A stretch of 64,000 bases of DNA from Algimonas ampicilliniresistens (GCF_030159955.1 NZ_BSNK01000002.1:186001-250000); one strand, 5' to 3'. Shown: positions 35,320-46,113, counted from the stretch's first letter. Translations and numbers: made by a program. Notes: generated by a model not told the origin, from the letters alone.

Positions 35320-36489
35320 ATGAATGGGGTGATGGGAATCGACTTCATTCACACCGCTGACTGGCAGTTAGGCAAACCGTTTGCCCGGTTTGACGAGACT
35401 TTGTCCGGTCGCTTGCGCGCGGAACGGCAGGACGTCATTGGGCGGATTGCTGACGCGGCGAAGGCCCGTCACTGTAGCCATGTGTTGGTCGCGGGCGATG
35501 TGTGGGACAGTACATTACCGGGCCAAGATGTGCTGACTCAACCGCTCGATATTATGGCGGAACACCCTGAGATCATCTGGTGGCTCTTGCCCGGCAATCA
35601 CGACCGAGATGATACGGATGGTCTGTGGGACCGGGTTCAGGCGCGGGGGCTGGCTAACATCCGGGTCTTACGCGAAGCCGAACCTGTGGAAATGACTGAC
35701 GGTGTGTGGCTCCTACCCGCGCCGTGGCAGCGCCTGCACCACGGCGAGGATCTCACCCATTGGATGGACGGCGCCGAAACCCCGGACGGAGCTATTCGGA
35801 TCGGGTTGGCCCATGGCGGCATCAAGACATTTGGTAGCAAGGATCAAGGGCGGGATGGCGGTGAAACCGGAGAGGTTATTCCCCCCAACCGCGCTACGAC
35901 CGCGCGGCTCGATTATCTCGCGCTCGGCGATTGGCATGCCCGCGTGGCGATTAATAGCCGAACCCATTATTCCGGGACGCCAGAACCAGATCGCCATAAG
36001 GTTGGTGATCGCGGGCAAGTGCTACACGTTCAAATCGATGCACCCGGCGCTGAGCCCAAGGTCACGGATATTGCGACCGCGCGCTATGACTGGCCGGTGA
36101 TCGAAGCGCCGTTACACGTCGATGGGGTGGATGCGGTGATCCAGCAGATCGAACAGGCAATCACAACCGGCCCTGCGGAACGCCATACGCTCGTCCAAAT
36201 TAGTCTCTCAGGCGAAACGGCTGTTTCAGAATGGGCCGCCGTTGAGCGTTACCTCGACACCTTAAAAGGCCGCTGCGCACATCTGTCTGTTCGCGGACAA
36301 TCGTCAGTGACGCTGAAAATTGTCGCTGAGGATATGGATGCGCTGGATGCCCAAGGTTCCGTGCGCGCGGCCGCCGAAGCACTACAGGCGCGACGCGAAG
36401 ATCATGCATTGAGTCAGCTGGACCGAGACATCGCATCTGATGCGCTCCGCCTGCTCTTCTCCTTCGCCGCGACGGAAGACGTGTCGTGA
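35320..36489 (+). CDS. SbcD/YhaO-like DNA repair metallophosphoesterase
   Basis: 389 residues from 35320; ATG at 35332 (four codons later) is an alternative. The calcineurin-like phosphoesterase motifs of Mre11/SbcD nucleases are in order: HTADWQLGK (about 11-19), VAGDVWD, LLPGNHDRDD, then GLAHGG and YLALGDWHA with metal-binding His. It probably acts as the nuclease partner of the following ATPase in processing DNA ends or hairpins. The length is close to YhaO. The next gene starts with GTG overlapping this stop by 4 bases. Confidence 0.87.
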   Translation: MNGVMGIDFIHTADWQLGKPFARFDETLSGRLRAERQDVIGRIADAAKARHCSHVLVAGDVWDSTLPGQDVLTQPLDIMAEHPEIIWWLLPGNHDRDDTDGLWDRVQARGLANIRVLREAEPVEMTDGVWLLPAPWQRLHHGEDLTHWMDGAETPDGAIRIGLAHGGIKTFGSKDQGRDGGETGEVIPPNRATTARLDYLALGDWHARVAINSRTHYSGTPEPDRHKVGDRGQVLHVQIDAPGAEPKVTDIATARYDWPVIEAPLHVDGVDAVIQQIEQAITTGPAERHTLVQISLSGETAVSEWAAVERYLDTLKGRCAHLSVRGQSSVTLKIVAEDMDALDAQGSVRAAAEALQARREDHALSQLDRDIASDALRLLFSFAATEDVS

Positions 36490-39095
36490 GGATTGACGGA
36501 TTTCGCTTCCGCCATGTTGGCCCTTTCGGCGCGGACGGCGTCGCCGTGGACGGGTTGGTGTCTGGTTTGAACGTGGTCGCCGAGCATAATGAACGTGGCA
36601 AATCGAGCCTGTTGAGGGCGTTGCAACTCTTCCTACTCCAAGGCCACACGACTTGGGGTAAACGCGGCAACGCCATAAAACGCGACGATGGATCGGCGAC
36701 GGGGGAGATTGACTTCACCCATCAGGGCGTCGCCTACCGCCTGATCAAAACCTATCAACGCGGCAAGGATGCGCAGCTAATCGACCGGTCCACCGGAGCT
36801 ACTCTTGCCAAAAAAGGCGAAGCCGACGAGCGCATGGCTGCCATTATGGGCACGGCCGACAAAGCCCGCGGCCCGTCCGGTCTGTTATGGGTTGAGCAAG
36901 GCCTATCGATGGACGCGGTGCAAGATGATGGGTTGGTGGCGTCCAAGCTGGAGACCGAACTCTCTACCTTGGTCGGTGGGGACCGGGCGCGTGATTATCT
37001 GGCCCGCACCGAAGCGGCGTTGGGCGAATTGCTGACTGCAACAGGACGCCCCCGGGTCGGCGGCCCCCTCAAGCTAGCCGAGGATGCATTGGAACAGGTC
37101 GAATCCCAGCTCGCCGATGCGCATCGACTCCGTGAGCAGACCCGCCAGATTGGGCTCGACCTCATGCGGGTTCGGGCCGCGCTAAGCCGGCTACAGGGTG
37201 AGGATGATGATACAGAGACAGACGCCCGGATCGCACAGGTTCGCACGGAACTAGATAGCGCCAAAGCCGCGCGCGCCTCTCTGGAAACCGCGCAAGCTTT
37301 GGCACAAAGGCTGACAGCTGAAACTGAACAAGCGGAACGCCGCCTTGCAGATCATCTAGCCACGATCGCCCGCTACGACCGTGCAAAGCAGGGAGTTACC
37401 ACCGAGCGCAAGGCCGTGACCAACCTCATGCAAAGGCGCGACGCCATTAAAACGTCCTTGGCAGATATTGACGCCCAGCTTTCCGCACTTCGACACAGTC
37501 AGTCGCAGCTCGCAGCCGCGCAATCCGCCCGCGCCAATGTCGAGCGTGTGCAGGACCGTCAAGCGGCCCTGCAACAGGTCGAATCCCGGCTGGAGGCGCT
37601 GGATACGCTCTTGGCTGATCGAGAGAAACAGGTGGAAGCGCGCAACGCTCTGCCAGAGATCGACCGTGCTACGCTTGATCAACTTGCCGCGCTGGAACAG
37701 GATGCCGCGCGATTAGAGCATCGGCTCGGAGATGTTGATGTTCAATTACGACTGACTTTGGAGGCGGGCGCCACAGCCAGCCTTGATGGGAGAACCATTG
37801 GCAGCGGAACGGTTCGCCTTGACGCCACATCGGAATTGATCTTGCCCGGGGTCGGACGCATCGCGCTGGACGCGCCCGAAGCGGACACTCTGAAGCGCGA
37901 CCGTGACGGTTTGATAGTTCAAGCGGAAGACCTGCGCGCCCGTCTGGGCGTAACCGACTATGCAGATGCGGCAACCGCCCTGCGCGCCCGTGCCGATATC
38001 GACGCCACGCTCCGCATGACGGACAAAGAACGAGACCGAATTGCACCGGATGGTCGCGACACGCTAATAGACCGTAAAGCCGCTTTACTGCGCGAAATCG
38101 AAACCTTGACCGATCTCATTGCCGCCGCACCTGAGTTGGAGGTGCACGTTGACGCCCAAACGATCGACGCGGAGATTGCCACGCGATCAGGGGCGCGGGC
38201 TGCGCTACAGGACGAACAGGTCGAGCTATCGGGCAAGTTGGAAGCTGCAAAAACGCGATTAGACGCACATCAATTGGCTTTGACGGAATTGCCAGAAAGT
38301 GCCGCGCCAAAGCAGCGCACTGACACTCAGGCAGAACTTGCCGCCGCCGCCGCGACCACCCGGCAGCGCGCGGAAACCGCCCTCTCAGAGCTAGAGACTT
38401 TACGCGCGCAAGCGCCAACGGATCCGGATCTTCTGCAAGCCAGCCTAAACCGGCTGACACAGGTTCGGGAAAACCGCGCCAAACAACTTACCGACCTCAA
38501 ACAGAAGGATGTGGAGCTGTCCGCCCGGCGGAGCGGCGTGCTGGATCGAAGCGATCCGGACTTGGAGGTCAAAGCTCTAGACGGCCAAGCCGAAACCTTA
38601 CGGGAGACGGTCGAGCAACATCGCCGGCACGCCCAAGCGCTCACGCTTTTGCGCGACACGCTGGGCGCGTCGCAGCGCCAGTTGCAGGACCAGTATACGG
38701 AGCCAGTTCGCCGCGAACTCGCCCCCTTACTGGCACGCGTGATCGACGGGGCGGATCTCTCGCTCAATGAAACGTTAGGGGCTCAAGGCCTGCTACGCGA
38801 GGGGCGGGATGATGATCTCGCGCTTTTGTCAGGCGGCACGCGCGAGCAAATTGCGATTCTCACACGTCTGGCCTTTGCGCGCCTGCTTGCCAGAGGCGGG
38901 CAGGCCTGTCCGGTCATTCTGGATGATGCGCTCGTCTATGCGGATGATGACCGCCGGGCGCGGATGTTCGACGTGCTCAACTATGTCAGTGTTGGTGAGG
39001 ACGCGCTGCAATTGCTCTATCTATCCTGCCACGAACGCGCCGCGCGGGAGCTTGGCGGTCACCGCCTAACGCTTACATCATGGCTTAAAGACTAG
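36486..39095 (+). CDS. SbcC/YhaN-like AAA family ATPase with coiled coils
   Basis: 869 residues from GTG at 36486, overlapping the nuclease stop. The N-terminus GLNVVAEHNERGKSSLLRAL holds the Walker A region, where GxNxxGKS reads EHNERGKS, i.e. His replaces the first Gly. The middle (about 180-700) is mostly Ala/Leu/Glu/Arg-rich coiled coil. The C-terminus has ABC signature LSGGTREQIAILTRLAFARLL and Walker B CPVILDDALVYADD. It is shorter than SbcC (about 1050) and lacks a Cys-x2-Cys zinc hook, closer to YhaN. It should clamp DNA and power the nuclease. Confidence 0.85.
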   Translation: MRIDGFRFRHVGPFGADGVAVDGLVSGLNVVAEHNERGKSSLLRALQLFLLQGHTTWGKRGNAIKRDDGSATGEIDFTHQGVAYRLIKTYQRGKDAQLIDRSTGATLAKKGEADERMAAIMGTADKARGPSGLLWVEQGLSMDAVQDDGLVASKLETELSTLVGGDRARDYLARTEAALGELLTATGRPRVGGPLKLAEDALEQVESQLADAHRLREQTRQIGLDLMRVRAALSRLQGEDDDTETDARIAQVRTELDSAKAARASLETAQALAQRLTAETEQAERRLADHLATIARYDRAKQGVTTERKAVTNLMQRRDAIKTSLADIDAQLSALRHSQSQLAAAQSARANVERVQDRQAALQQVESRLEALDTLLADREKQVEARNALPEIDRATLDQLAALEQDAARLEHRLGDVDVQLRLTLEAGATASLDGRTIGSGTVRLDATSELILPGVGRIALDAPEADTLKRDRDGLIVQAEDLRARLGVTDYADAATALRARADIDATLRMTDKERDRIAPDGRDTLIDRKAALLREIETLTDLIAAAPELEVHVDAQTIDAEIATRSGARAALQDEQVELSGKLEAAKTRLDAHQLALTELPESAAPKQRTDTQAELAAAAATTRQRAETALSELETLRAQAPTDPDLLQASLNRLTQVRENRAKQLTDLKQKDVELSARRSGVLDRSDPDLEVKALDGQAETLRETVEQHRRHAQALTLLRDTLGASQRQLQDQYTEPVRRELAPLLARVIDGADLSLNETLGAQGLLREGRDDDLALLSGGTREQIAILTRLAFARLLARGGQACPVILDDALVYADDDRRARMFDVLNYVSVGEDALQLLYLSCHERAARELGGHRLTLTSWLKD

Positions 39096-39099
39096 GGCA

Positions 39100-39975
39100 T
39101 CATGGCCTCAATATCAGGGCTTCCACAGCCACGCCGATCTGGTGCAGCGCTTTATTCAATTCGCGAACAGGCATGGACAGGACCGGCATGCAGGTCTTGT
39201 TGACATCAACAATATAGATACGCCCATCTCCGGCATGATCCCGCAGCACGTCGATCGATCCAAAGTCGAGCCCGATCATTTCGCAAAACTGAGCAATATT
39301 TGCGCGCTCATGATCTGAGAGGACGGAGGCCGCCTCGCGCAACGTGGTTTCAAGATAGGTCGGCGCGAACCGATCTCGCGTGGCTTTTTCTTTGCGGAAG
39401 ACCACCACAATTTCGCCGTCGACACAGACGCAGCGGAGATCTTCGGTCACGCCGTCCCGAACCGTACTGTCGGCAAGCGTCTGATACACACAATCAGCGC
39501 GGGGAGAGGCTATAGGTCCCGTCACGATCCGTCCGTCATGAACGCCATTAGTGTCTGATTTTTCGACCATCAGCCCGATATGGACCAGCGGGTCAAGCGT
39601 CAGCGGATAGTCAAATATAGCTTCGAACAGCCGTCCGACTTGAGTTTTGGAAACATCGGTCGCGCGCGCATTGATAAGTCGGGCGGTCGTTATTGGCAGG
39701 GTGATATTAGACTGCGTGCGGTCGTCGAAAATCATGATCGCATCCGCTTTGCCCAAATCCGACGTCCGGCGAATACCGGTTCGCATCAAAGCGAGCGGCA
39801 ATGTGTACCAAGGGCCAGCCGGTTGCGGAAAATAGGCGATGGTTCCCGTGTCAGATGGGCGGCTCATCCATCCCGTGAGCTGAAGCCAAGGCACAGTCCA
39901 AGCCCCCCGCATCAGGCTGCGGTCCCACGTAATGCGCGGCCCCACCGCTCGGAAATAGTCCAACCAACCCATCAT
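39100..39975 (-). CDS. ATP-grasp-like protein of unknown function
   Basis: 291 residues, no close family recognised. The C-terminal part reads CEMIGLDFGSIDVLRDHAGD, then RIYIVDVNKT, which resembles the ATP-grasp metal-binding segment (D...N pair at the end of the fold). The N-terminal part contains WDRSLMRGAWTVPW and no signal peptide. It is convergent with the SbcC-like gene and lies 42 bases from lrp on the same strand. It may ligate an amino acid or peptide to an acceptor or be an inactive relative. Confidence 0.6.
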   Translation of the reverse strand: MMGWLDYFRAVGPRITWDRSLMRGAWTVPWLQLTGWMSRPSDTGTIAYFPQPAGPWYTLPLALMRTGIRRTSDLGKADAIMIFDDRTQSNITLPITTARLINARATDVSKTQVGRLFEAIFDYPLTLDPLVHIGLMVEKSDTNGVHDGRIVTGPIASPRADCVYQTLADSTVRDGVTEDLRCVCVDGEIVVVFRKEKATRDRFAPTYLETTLREAASVLSDHERANIAQFCEMIGLDFGSIDVLRDHAGDGRIYIVDVNKTCMPVLSMPVRELNKALHQIGVAVEALILRP

Positions 39976-40017
39976 TAGGCGACTTTAGCGTCGTTGCCGA
40001 TCACGGTCGAGTAACGT

Positions 40018-40476
40018 CTATTCGACTGGATAACCGCGCCAAGATTTGACCGTCTTCATGACTAGACTGGACTGAATCCGAATCACATGCGGCAGGCCAG
40101 AAATCACCCGGCGATGGATCCGCTCATAATCATCCGTATCCTGCGCAGAGACTTTCAGCACATAGTCCGCCGTGCCCGTCGTGAGATAACATTCGAGCAC
40201 TTCGGGCCGCGCAGCAGCGGCGCGCTCAAATGCACCGAGCACGGTTTCGCTTTGTCCTTCCAGCGTCACTTCAACAAAGAACGTCATGACGTAACCGAGT
40301 TTTTCAGCGTTGAGCCGCGCGCCATAGCCCTCAATGACGCCTCTATCTTCTAGCAGCCGAATACGACGGTGACAGGCTGAGGCGGACAGCCCCACCTTCT
40401 CACCAATGGTTGCAGCGGACCGACGGCTATCGAATTGAAGCTCATGAAGGATCTTCCGGTCTGTCTTCTCGAGCAT
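40018..40476 (-). CDS. Lrp/AsnC-family regulator, probably of alanine dehydrogenase
   Basis: 152 residues from the ATG at 40476, preceded by AGGA; a frame extending upstream to 40524 is less likely. The N-terminal helix-turn-helix is LEKTDRKILHELQFDSRRSAATIGEKVGLSASACHRRI, and the C-terminal RAM domain binds an amino-acid effector (VLECYLTTGTADYVLKVSAQD). It is divergent from alanine dehydrogenase with 134 bases between, the usual arrangement for an AldR-type activator sensing alanine. The effector is inferred. Confidence 0.88.
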   Translation of the reverse strand: MLEKTDRKILHELQFDSRRSAATIGEKVGLSASACHRRIRLLEDRGVIEGYGARLNAEKLGYVMTFFVEVTLEGQSETVLGAFERAAAARPEVLECYLTTGTADYVLKVSAQDTDDYERIHRRVISGLPHVIRIQSSLVMKTVKSWRGYPVE

Positions 40477-40521
40477 TGATTTTATCCTGATTTTTTGCAG
40501 TTCTATGGGATGATTACGCGC

Positions 40522-40593
40522 CAATATGCCAATTGACCATCATAAAAGCGGGTTTTTCGTCTGGAATGCCGCTATTTAGCCGCACAATTATTG
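40522..40593. promoter_or_regulatory. lrp-ald divergent control region with CAAT/ATTG sites
   Basis: Two dyad-like elements, CAAT-N6-ATTG at 40522-40535 and CAAT-N1-ATTG at 40585-40593, lie in the 134-base divergent spacer. Lrp-family regulators bind short, loosely palindromic AT-rich sites arranged with helical phasing; these are candidates. The Shine-Dalgarno of ald (TAGGAGAGCG) follows. Inferred by eye. Confidence 0.35.
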
Positions 40594-40610
40594 CCTATTA
40601 GGAGAGCGCC

Positions 40611-41723
<1,113 letters not shown>

Positions 41724-41771
41724 CCACCCCTCACCCTTGCTCCCGCGCCAGTGATTGTTCACAGGCGCGGC

Positions 41772-42827
41772 ATGGTCACGCTGACCCTTTCCTGCGCCGT
41801 CTCTTCGGATGGCTATCTCGACGACCGGTCGGATGTGCGCGCGATCCTGTCGTCGCCTGAAGATCTGGACGCTGTGCTCGCCTTGCGAGCGCAGTCGGAC
41901 ATGATCGTGATCGGGGCAGAGACATTGCGCCGGGACAATCCGTCTTTGGCGACGCGGGGCGAGGCCCACATAGCATCGCGCAAAGCTGCAGGTCTGGCGC
42001 CTGATCCCATTAAGGTGGTGGTCACTCGATCTGGCAAAATTCCTCACGATCGCGCCTTCTTTGAAACGGGCCGAGGCGAGAAGGTTATCCTGAGCCAATC
42101 ACCAGTCGCGAGTTCCGCCACCGTCAAACTTTTTTCCGAAGATCCCATCGACGCGATTCTCAATCTGGCTGAGGCACGCGGACTGTCGAATGTCCTGATC
42201 GAAGGCGGGGCACAAATTCTGACCCTGGCCTTACCTCGCGCCCATTGGTTGCGCCTCGCGATCAGTCCAAAGGCATTGGGTAATCAAGGTCACGCGCGCC
42301 TGTTTGACGATCAGGACGCGTTCATCGCGCCGCTATCCGTCATGCATAAGGAAAAGCTCGGCGACACGACCGTCTTACATATCGACCTTCTCCGCAGCCG
42401 CGCCCAACTGATCATGGCCGAGGCATTCCATCTGTCCGAACAATGCCCGCCGAGTGGAACCGCTTTTGCTGTCGGCTGTGTTGGATGCACTGCCGATCTC
42501 TCAATTCTCGGGACAGGATATAGCCGCGAAACCGGATCGAATGATCATGCCGAGGAAGCCCTCCTCGCCAAGCTTGGCGACGCCCCGCATACGGTCATTT
42601 GCACGCTGGAGCCGTGTCTCACCCGCGCATCTAAGCCGAAAGGCTGCGCTCAGAGACTGGTTGATGCGGGCGTCAAGCGCGTCATCTACGCCGTCGCCGA
42701 AGATAGGACGTTCACAGAACAAACGGGCTTGGCCTATCTGCGAAAGCACGGCGTCGAGGTGCTAGAGCTGGGGGGTTACGAAGATAGGTTTCGCGCGGTG
42801 AACCCGCTGATATACAACGCAGTATGA
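41772..42827 (+). CDS. RibD-like protein with reversed domain order (reductase-deaminase)
   Basis: 351 residues from the ATG at 41772; GTG at 41751 is an alternative. The N-terminal half (about 1-200) is a RibD C-terminal-type reductase: LSCAVSSDGYLDD, VIGAETLRRDNPSLATRG, VLIEGGAQIL. The C-terminal half (about 205-351) is a deaminase of the RibD N-terminal type: zinc ligands His259-x-Glu261 (HAEEALL), Cys282 (LEPC) and Cys292 (KGCAQRL). Canonical RibD has the opposite order. Its stop overlaps kdsB by 4 bases. It could carry out the two RibD steps of riboflavin synthesis or a related pyrimidine/sugar reaction; the KDO setting leaves this open. Confidence 0.82.
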   Translation: MVTLTLSCAVSSDGYLDDRSDVRAILSSPEDLDAVLALRAQSDMIVIGAETLRRDNPSLATRGEAHIASRKAAGLAPDPIKVVVTRSGKIPHDRAFFETGRGEKVILSQSPVASSATVKLFSEDPIDAILNLAEARGLSNVLIEGGAQILTLALPRAHWLRLAISPKALGNQGHARLFDDQDAFIAPLSVMHKEKLGDTTVLHIDLLRSRAQLIMAEAFHLSEQCPPSGTAFAVGCVGCTADLSILGTGYSRETGSNDHAEEALLAKLGDAPHTVICTLEPCLTRASKPKGCAQRLVDAGVKRVIYAVAEDRTFTEQTGLAYLRKHGVEVLELGGYEDRFRAVNPLIYNAV

Positions 42828-43603
42828 AACCACTCATCGTCATCCCGGCACGCTATGCTTCAACCCGTTTTCCCGGCAAGCCGCTCGCGGAGATTGGCGG
42901 CATCGCCATGTTGGAACGCACCGCGATGGTCGCACACAAGGTCGGAGACTTTGTGGTCGCGACGGATGATGACCGGATCGAAGATTTTTGCCGCGAACGC
43001 GATCTCCCCGTCGTCATGACCGACCCGGACCTGCTCAGCGGATCAGACCGCGCCAAAGTCGCCGCCGACCTGTTTGATCCCAGCGCGGACCTCATCGTCA
43101 ATCTACAGGGCGACGCGCCGTTCACTCCGCCCGCTTATGTCCAAGCGTGTCTCGACGCGCTCACGGCTGATCCAAGTGCAGACATTTCGACACCGGTCGT
43201 GGCCTTGTCTTGGGACGCGCTGGATGAGTTGCGCGATGCGAAAAAAGCCACGCCCTTTTCAGGCACCTGTGCCATTGTCGGCGACGACGGACGCGCACGC
43301 TGGTTTTCGAAAAATATTATTCCAGCGATTCGAAAGGAATCGTCCATGCGGGAGGAAAACGAAACGTCGCCTGTACTGCAACATGTCGGCCTTTATGCCT
43401 ATCGACGCGCGGCGCTGGCGCGATATGTGACCTTACCGCCGTCACCCTATGAGCAACTTGAAGGACTGGAACAGCTCCGTGCGCTGGAGAACGGGCTGAC
43501 CATCGCCTGCGCGAGGGTCGACAGCCATCCGATGAGCCAAGCCGGGATTGATACGCCCGAAGACTTAGCCCGGGCCGAAGCGAGATTGGCGAGCTTATCG
43601 TGA
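42824..43603 (+). CDS. kdsB: KDO cytidylyltransferase (CMP-KDO synthetase)
   Basis: 259 residues. It activates KDO as CMP-KDO for lipid A core assembly. The N-terminal nucleotidyl site is VIPARYASTRFPGKPL, and the LLSGSDR, LIVNLQGDAPF and HVGLYAYRR segments follow in the usual order. Length matches the family (about 250). It overlaps the RibD-like gene (ATGA) and ends at the GTG of the histidine phosphatase (GTGA). With kdsA and kdsD nearby it makes a compact KDO set. Confidence 0.93.
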   Translation: MKPLIVIPARYASTRFPGKPLAEIGGIAMLERTAMVAHKVGDFVVATDDDRIEDFCRERDLPVVMTDPDLLSGSDRAKVAADLFDPSADLIVNLQGDAPFTPPAYVQACLDALTADPSADISTPVVALSWDALDELRDAKKATPFSGTCAIVGDDGRARWFSKNIIPAIRKESSMREENETSPVLQHVGLYAYRRAALARYVTLPPSPYEQLEGLEQLRALENGLTIACARVDSHPMSQAGIDTPEDLARAEARLASLS

Positions 43604-44163
43604 GGCGCGTTTATATTGTCCGGCATGGCAACACGTTCGATCCCGGCGAAACGGTTCGCCGCGTGGGACGCGGAACAGATTTACCCTTGTCATCATCCGG
43701 TCGGCAGCAAGCTGCTGCCTTGGGCGCGCATTTCGCTGACACAAAATTCGACGCCGTCATCAGCTCTCCACTGAAACGAACCCACGAAACCGCATACGCG
43801 ATCGCACGCAATATCCGCTTCGACGATCGACTGCTCGAAATTGATTATGGCCCGGATGAAGGCAAACCCGAATCTGATGTCGTCGCCCGCATTGGGGCTG
43901 ACGCCATCAACTTGTGGGATACAGACGCTATTCCGCCGCAAGATTGGCGCGTTGATCCCGCCACGATTCGCGCGGATTGGGCTGATCTATTGGCCAAGAG
44001 TGTCGGGACGACATTGATCGTGACCAGCAACGGCATTGCCCGCTTCGTTCTTGATGTCTGTCGCCATGACGGCGCTGAGCGGAAACTCAAGACCGGGGCC
44101 TATGGTTTGGTCGAAAAGCAGGAAGATGGTTGGGTCGTCACGCAATGGAACGTTAGACCGTAA
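43600..44163 (+). CDS. Histidine phosphatase (phosphoglycerate mutase superfamily)
   Basis: 187 residues from GTG at 43600, overlapping kdsB's stop. The catalytic RHG motif with phospho-accepting His is VYIVRHGNT near residues 4-12, and the second Arg/Glu/His region (LKRTHETAYAIA, later SNGIARFV) is present. It probably is a sugar- or nucleotide-phosphate phosphatase. KDO synthesis needs KDO-8-phosphate phosphatase (KdsC, a HAD enzyme), which is not seen here; whether this enzyme replaces it is speculation. Confidence 0.83.
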   Translation: MRRVYIVRHGNTFDPGETVRRVGRGTDLPLSSSGRQQAAALGAHFADTKFDAVISSPLKRTHETAYAIARNIRFDDRLLEIDYGPDEGKPESDVVARIGADAINLWDTDAIPPQDWRVDPATIRADWADLLAKSVGTTLIVTSNGIARFVLDVCRHDGAERKLKTGAYGLVEKQEDGWVVTQWNVRP

Positions 44164-44169
44164 ACACGC

Positions 44170-45168
44170 TTAAGCCACGCCCTCTTTCAGGAAGTCATGC
44201 ACGTGCAAGAGCCCGACGGGCGCGCCGTCTTTCACGACGAAGAGCACTTGAATCCGTTTGCGGTTCAACAGACCGAGCGCATCGGAGGCCAGCGTATCAG
44301 GTGTTACAGTGATAGGGTGACGCGTCATCACATCTGCCGCCTTCATGGCAAGCAAATCCCGACCGATATGACGACGCAAGTCACCATCCGTAATCACGCC
44401 GACCAATTGCCCGCCATTGATAATTCCTGCCGTTCCGGCACCACCTTGGGTGATGAACGCAACCACTTCGGCCACCGTCGTGTCCAGAGTGGCCAACGGC
44501 ATGGCCCCCGTTCGCATCACATCAGACACACGGCTGAAGGCTGCGCCGAGCTTACCGCCCGGATGGTAGGTCTTGAAATCATCGGGCCCAAAGCCGCGAT
44601 CTCGCAGCAGCGCGACGGCCAACGCATCCCCCAGCGCCATCATCATTACAGTCGATGTGGTGGGCGCACGCGTCACCGTGCAAGCCTCATCCGCCTTTGG
44701 TAGCAACAGAAGATGATCGGCAGCCTGACCCAGAGAGCTTTCCGCAACAGAGGTGATGCCGACAAGCGGGATTGAGAAACGCGCACAATAATTGACCAGA
44801 TCGGCCAGTTCGCGGGTTTCTCCGGAATTGGACAAAGCGAGCACCAGATCATCCGTCCCGATCATACCCAGATCGCCGTGGCTGGCCTCCGCCGGATGAA
44901 CGAAGCTGGCCGGGGTCCCTGTGCTAGCTAGAGTCGCGGCGATCTTTCGCCCGACATGGCCGGATTTCCCCATGCCCGATACAATGACCCGACCCGGTGC
45001 AGAGCGGATGGCCGTAATCGTATCTTTTAAGGTTTGGCCCAGCGCCGTTCCTTCGACCAAAGCTTTGGCGAGAACATCGAGCCCGTCGCGTTCGACCTCA
45101 ATGGTCCGCTTGGCAATCTGTAGCGGGTCACTGATCGCTGAATTCACACTGGCCGAAGAGTCTGTCAT
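44170..45168 (-). CDS. kdsD: Arabinose-5-phosphate isomerase (KpsF/GutQ type)
   Basis: 332 residues from the ATG at 45168; a frame extending to 45258 is less likely because the extra 30 residues are Gly-rich. It converts ribulose 5-phosphate to arabinose 5-phosphate, the first KDO step. The SIS sugar-isomerase domain (about 50-195) shows VIVSGMGKSGHVGRKIAATLASTGTP, and two CBS domains follow (about 215-330, e.g. VITDGDLRRHIGRDL). It is divergent from kdsA with 75 bases between and convergent with the phosphatase. Confidence 0.92.
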   Translation of the reverse strand: MTDSSASVNSAISDPLQIAKRTIEVERDGLDVLAKALVEGTALGQTLKDTITAIRSAPGRVIVSGMGKSGHVGRKIAATLASTGTPASFVHPAEASHGDLGMIGTDDLVLALSNSGETRELADLVNYCARFSIPLVGITSVAESSLGQAADHLLLLPKADEACTVTRAPTTSTVMMMALGDALAVALLRDRGFGPDDFKTYHPGGKLGAAFSRVSDVMRTGAMPLATLDTTVAEVVAFITQGGAGTAGIINGGQLVGVITDGDLRRHIGRDLLAMKAADVMTRHPITVTPDTLASDALGLLNRKRIQVLFVVKDGAPVGLLHVHDFLKEGVA

Positions 45169-45243
45169 GTTTCGTGTCTTGCTGTCATAGGGGGACCGAC
45201 CTAGCCCGCCCCCCAAAGCGGGTAAAGCCATCACGGGTACACC

Positions 45244-46113
45244 ATGACCACCTTTCATAAAGTCACAGTTCCAGCCCCATCCGGGGATGTGACATTCGCC
45301 AACGACCTACCGTTCGCGCTGTTTGCCGGGCCTTGCGCCATGGAAAGTCGCGACCATGCGCTATTCATGGCCGAGCGGATCAAGGCGATCACCGACAAGC
45401 TCGGCATCCAATTCATCTACAAAACCAGTTTCGACAAGGCCAACCGGACCAGCGCCAGTTCCGCGCGCGGTGTCGGACTTGAGGACGCTTTGCCCGTATT
45501 CGAAGCGGTTAAAGACGCGTTCGGCGTTCCCGTTCTGACCGATATCCATCTGCCAGAACAATGCGCCATGGTCGGAGAAGTTGTCGACGTTTTGCAAATC
45601 CCGGCTTTTCTTTCCCGTCAGACCGACCTGCTGGTTGCCGCCGCCAAAACAGGCCGTGTTATTAAGATCAAAAAGGGCCAGTTTCTCGCCCCTTGGGATA
45701 TGAAAAACGTCGCCCAAAAGGTCATCGATGCGGGCAATTCCAACATCCTTCTGACCGAGCGGGGGGCGAGCTTCGGCTATAACACGCTGGTATCCGATTT
45801 CCGCGGTCTTCCGACTATGGCGCGCGATACAGGGCTGCCGATCATTTTCGATGCGACTCATTCCGTGCAACAACCGGGCGGTCAGGGCGAGACATCAGGC
45901 GGTCAGCGCGAAATGGTGCCGACCCTGTCCCGTGCTGCCATTGCTGTGGGTGTTGCGGGTATTTTCGCCGAAACGCATAATGATCCCGCTAGTGCACCGT
46001 CCGACGGGCCGAACATGATCCCGCTCGATCTACTCGAAACTTACTTACGCGAATTGCAGGACATTGACCGCATCGCCAAGGGCCGAAAAAACCTGCACTT
46101 CTTCAGCGAATAG
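45244..46113 (+). CDS. kdsA: KDO-8-phosphate synthase, metal-dependent type
   Basis: 289 residues. It condenses phosphoenolpyruvate with arabinose 5-phosphate. Typical segments [46 protein letters not shown] and [10 protein letters not shown] are intact. Cys31 in GPC marks the metal-dependent class; the metal-independent class has Asn there. The length fits (about 280). It opens next to kdsD on the opposite strand, so the shared 75-base gap should hold both promoters. Confidence 0.94.
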   Translation: MTTFHKVTVPAPSGDVTFANDLPFALFAGPCAMESRDHALFMAERIKAITDKLGIQFIYKTSFDKANRTSASSARGVGLEDALPVFEAVKDAFGVPVLTDIHLPEQCAMVGEVVDVLQIPAFLSRQTDLLVAAAKTGRVIKIKKGQFLAPWDMKNVAQKVIDAGNSNILLTERGASFGYNTLVSDFRGLPTMARDTGLPIIFDATHSVQQPGGQGETSGGQREMVPTLSRAAIAVGVAGIFAETHNDPASAPSDGPNMIPLDLLETYLRELQDIDRIAKGRKNLHFFSE

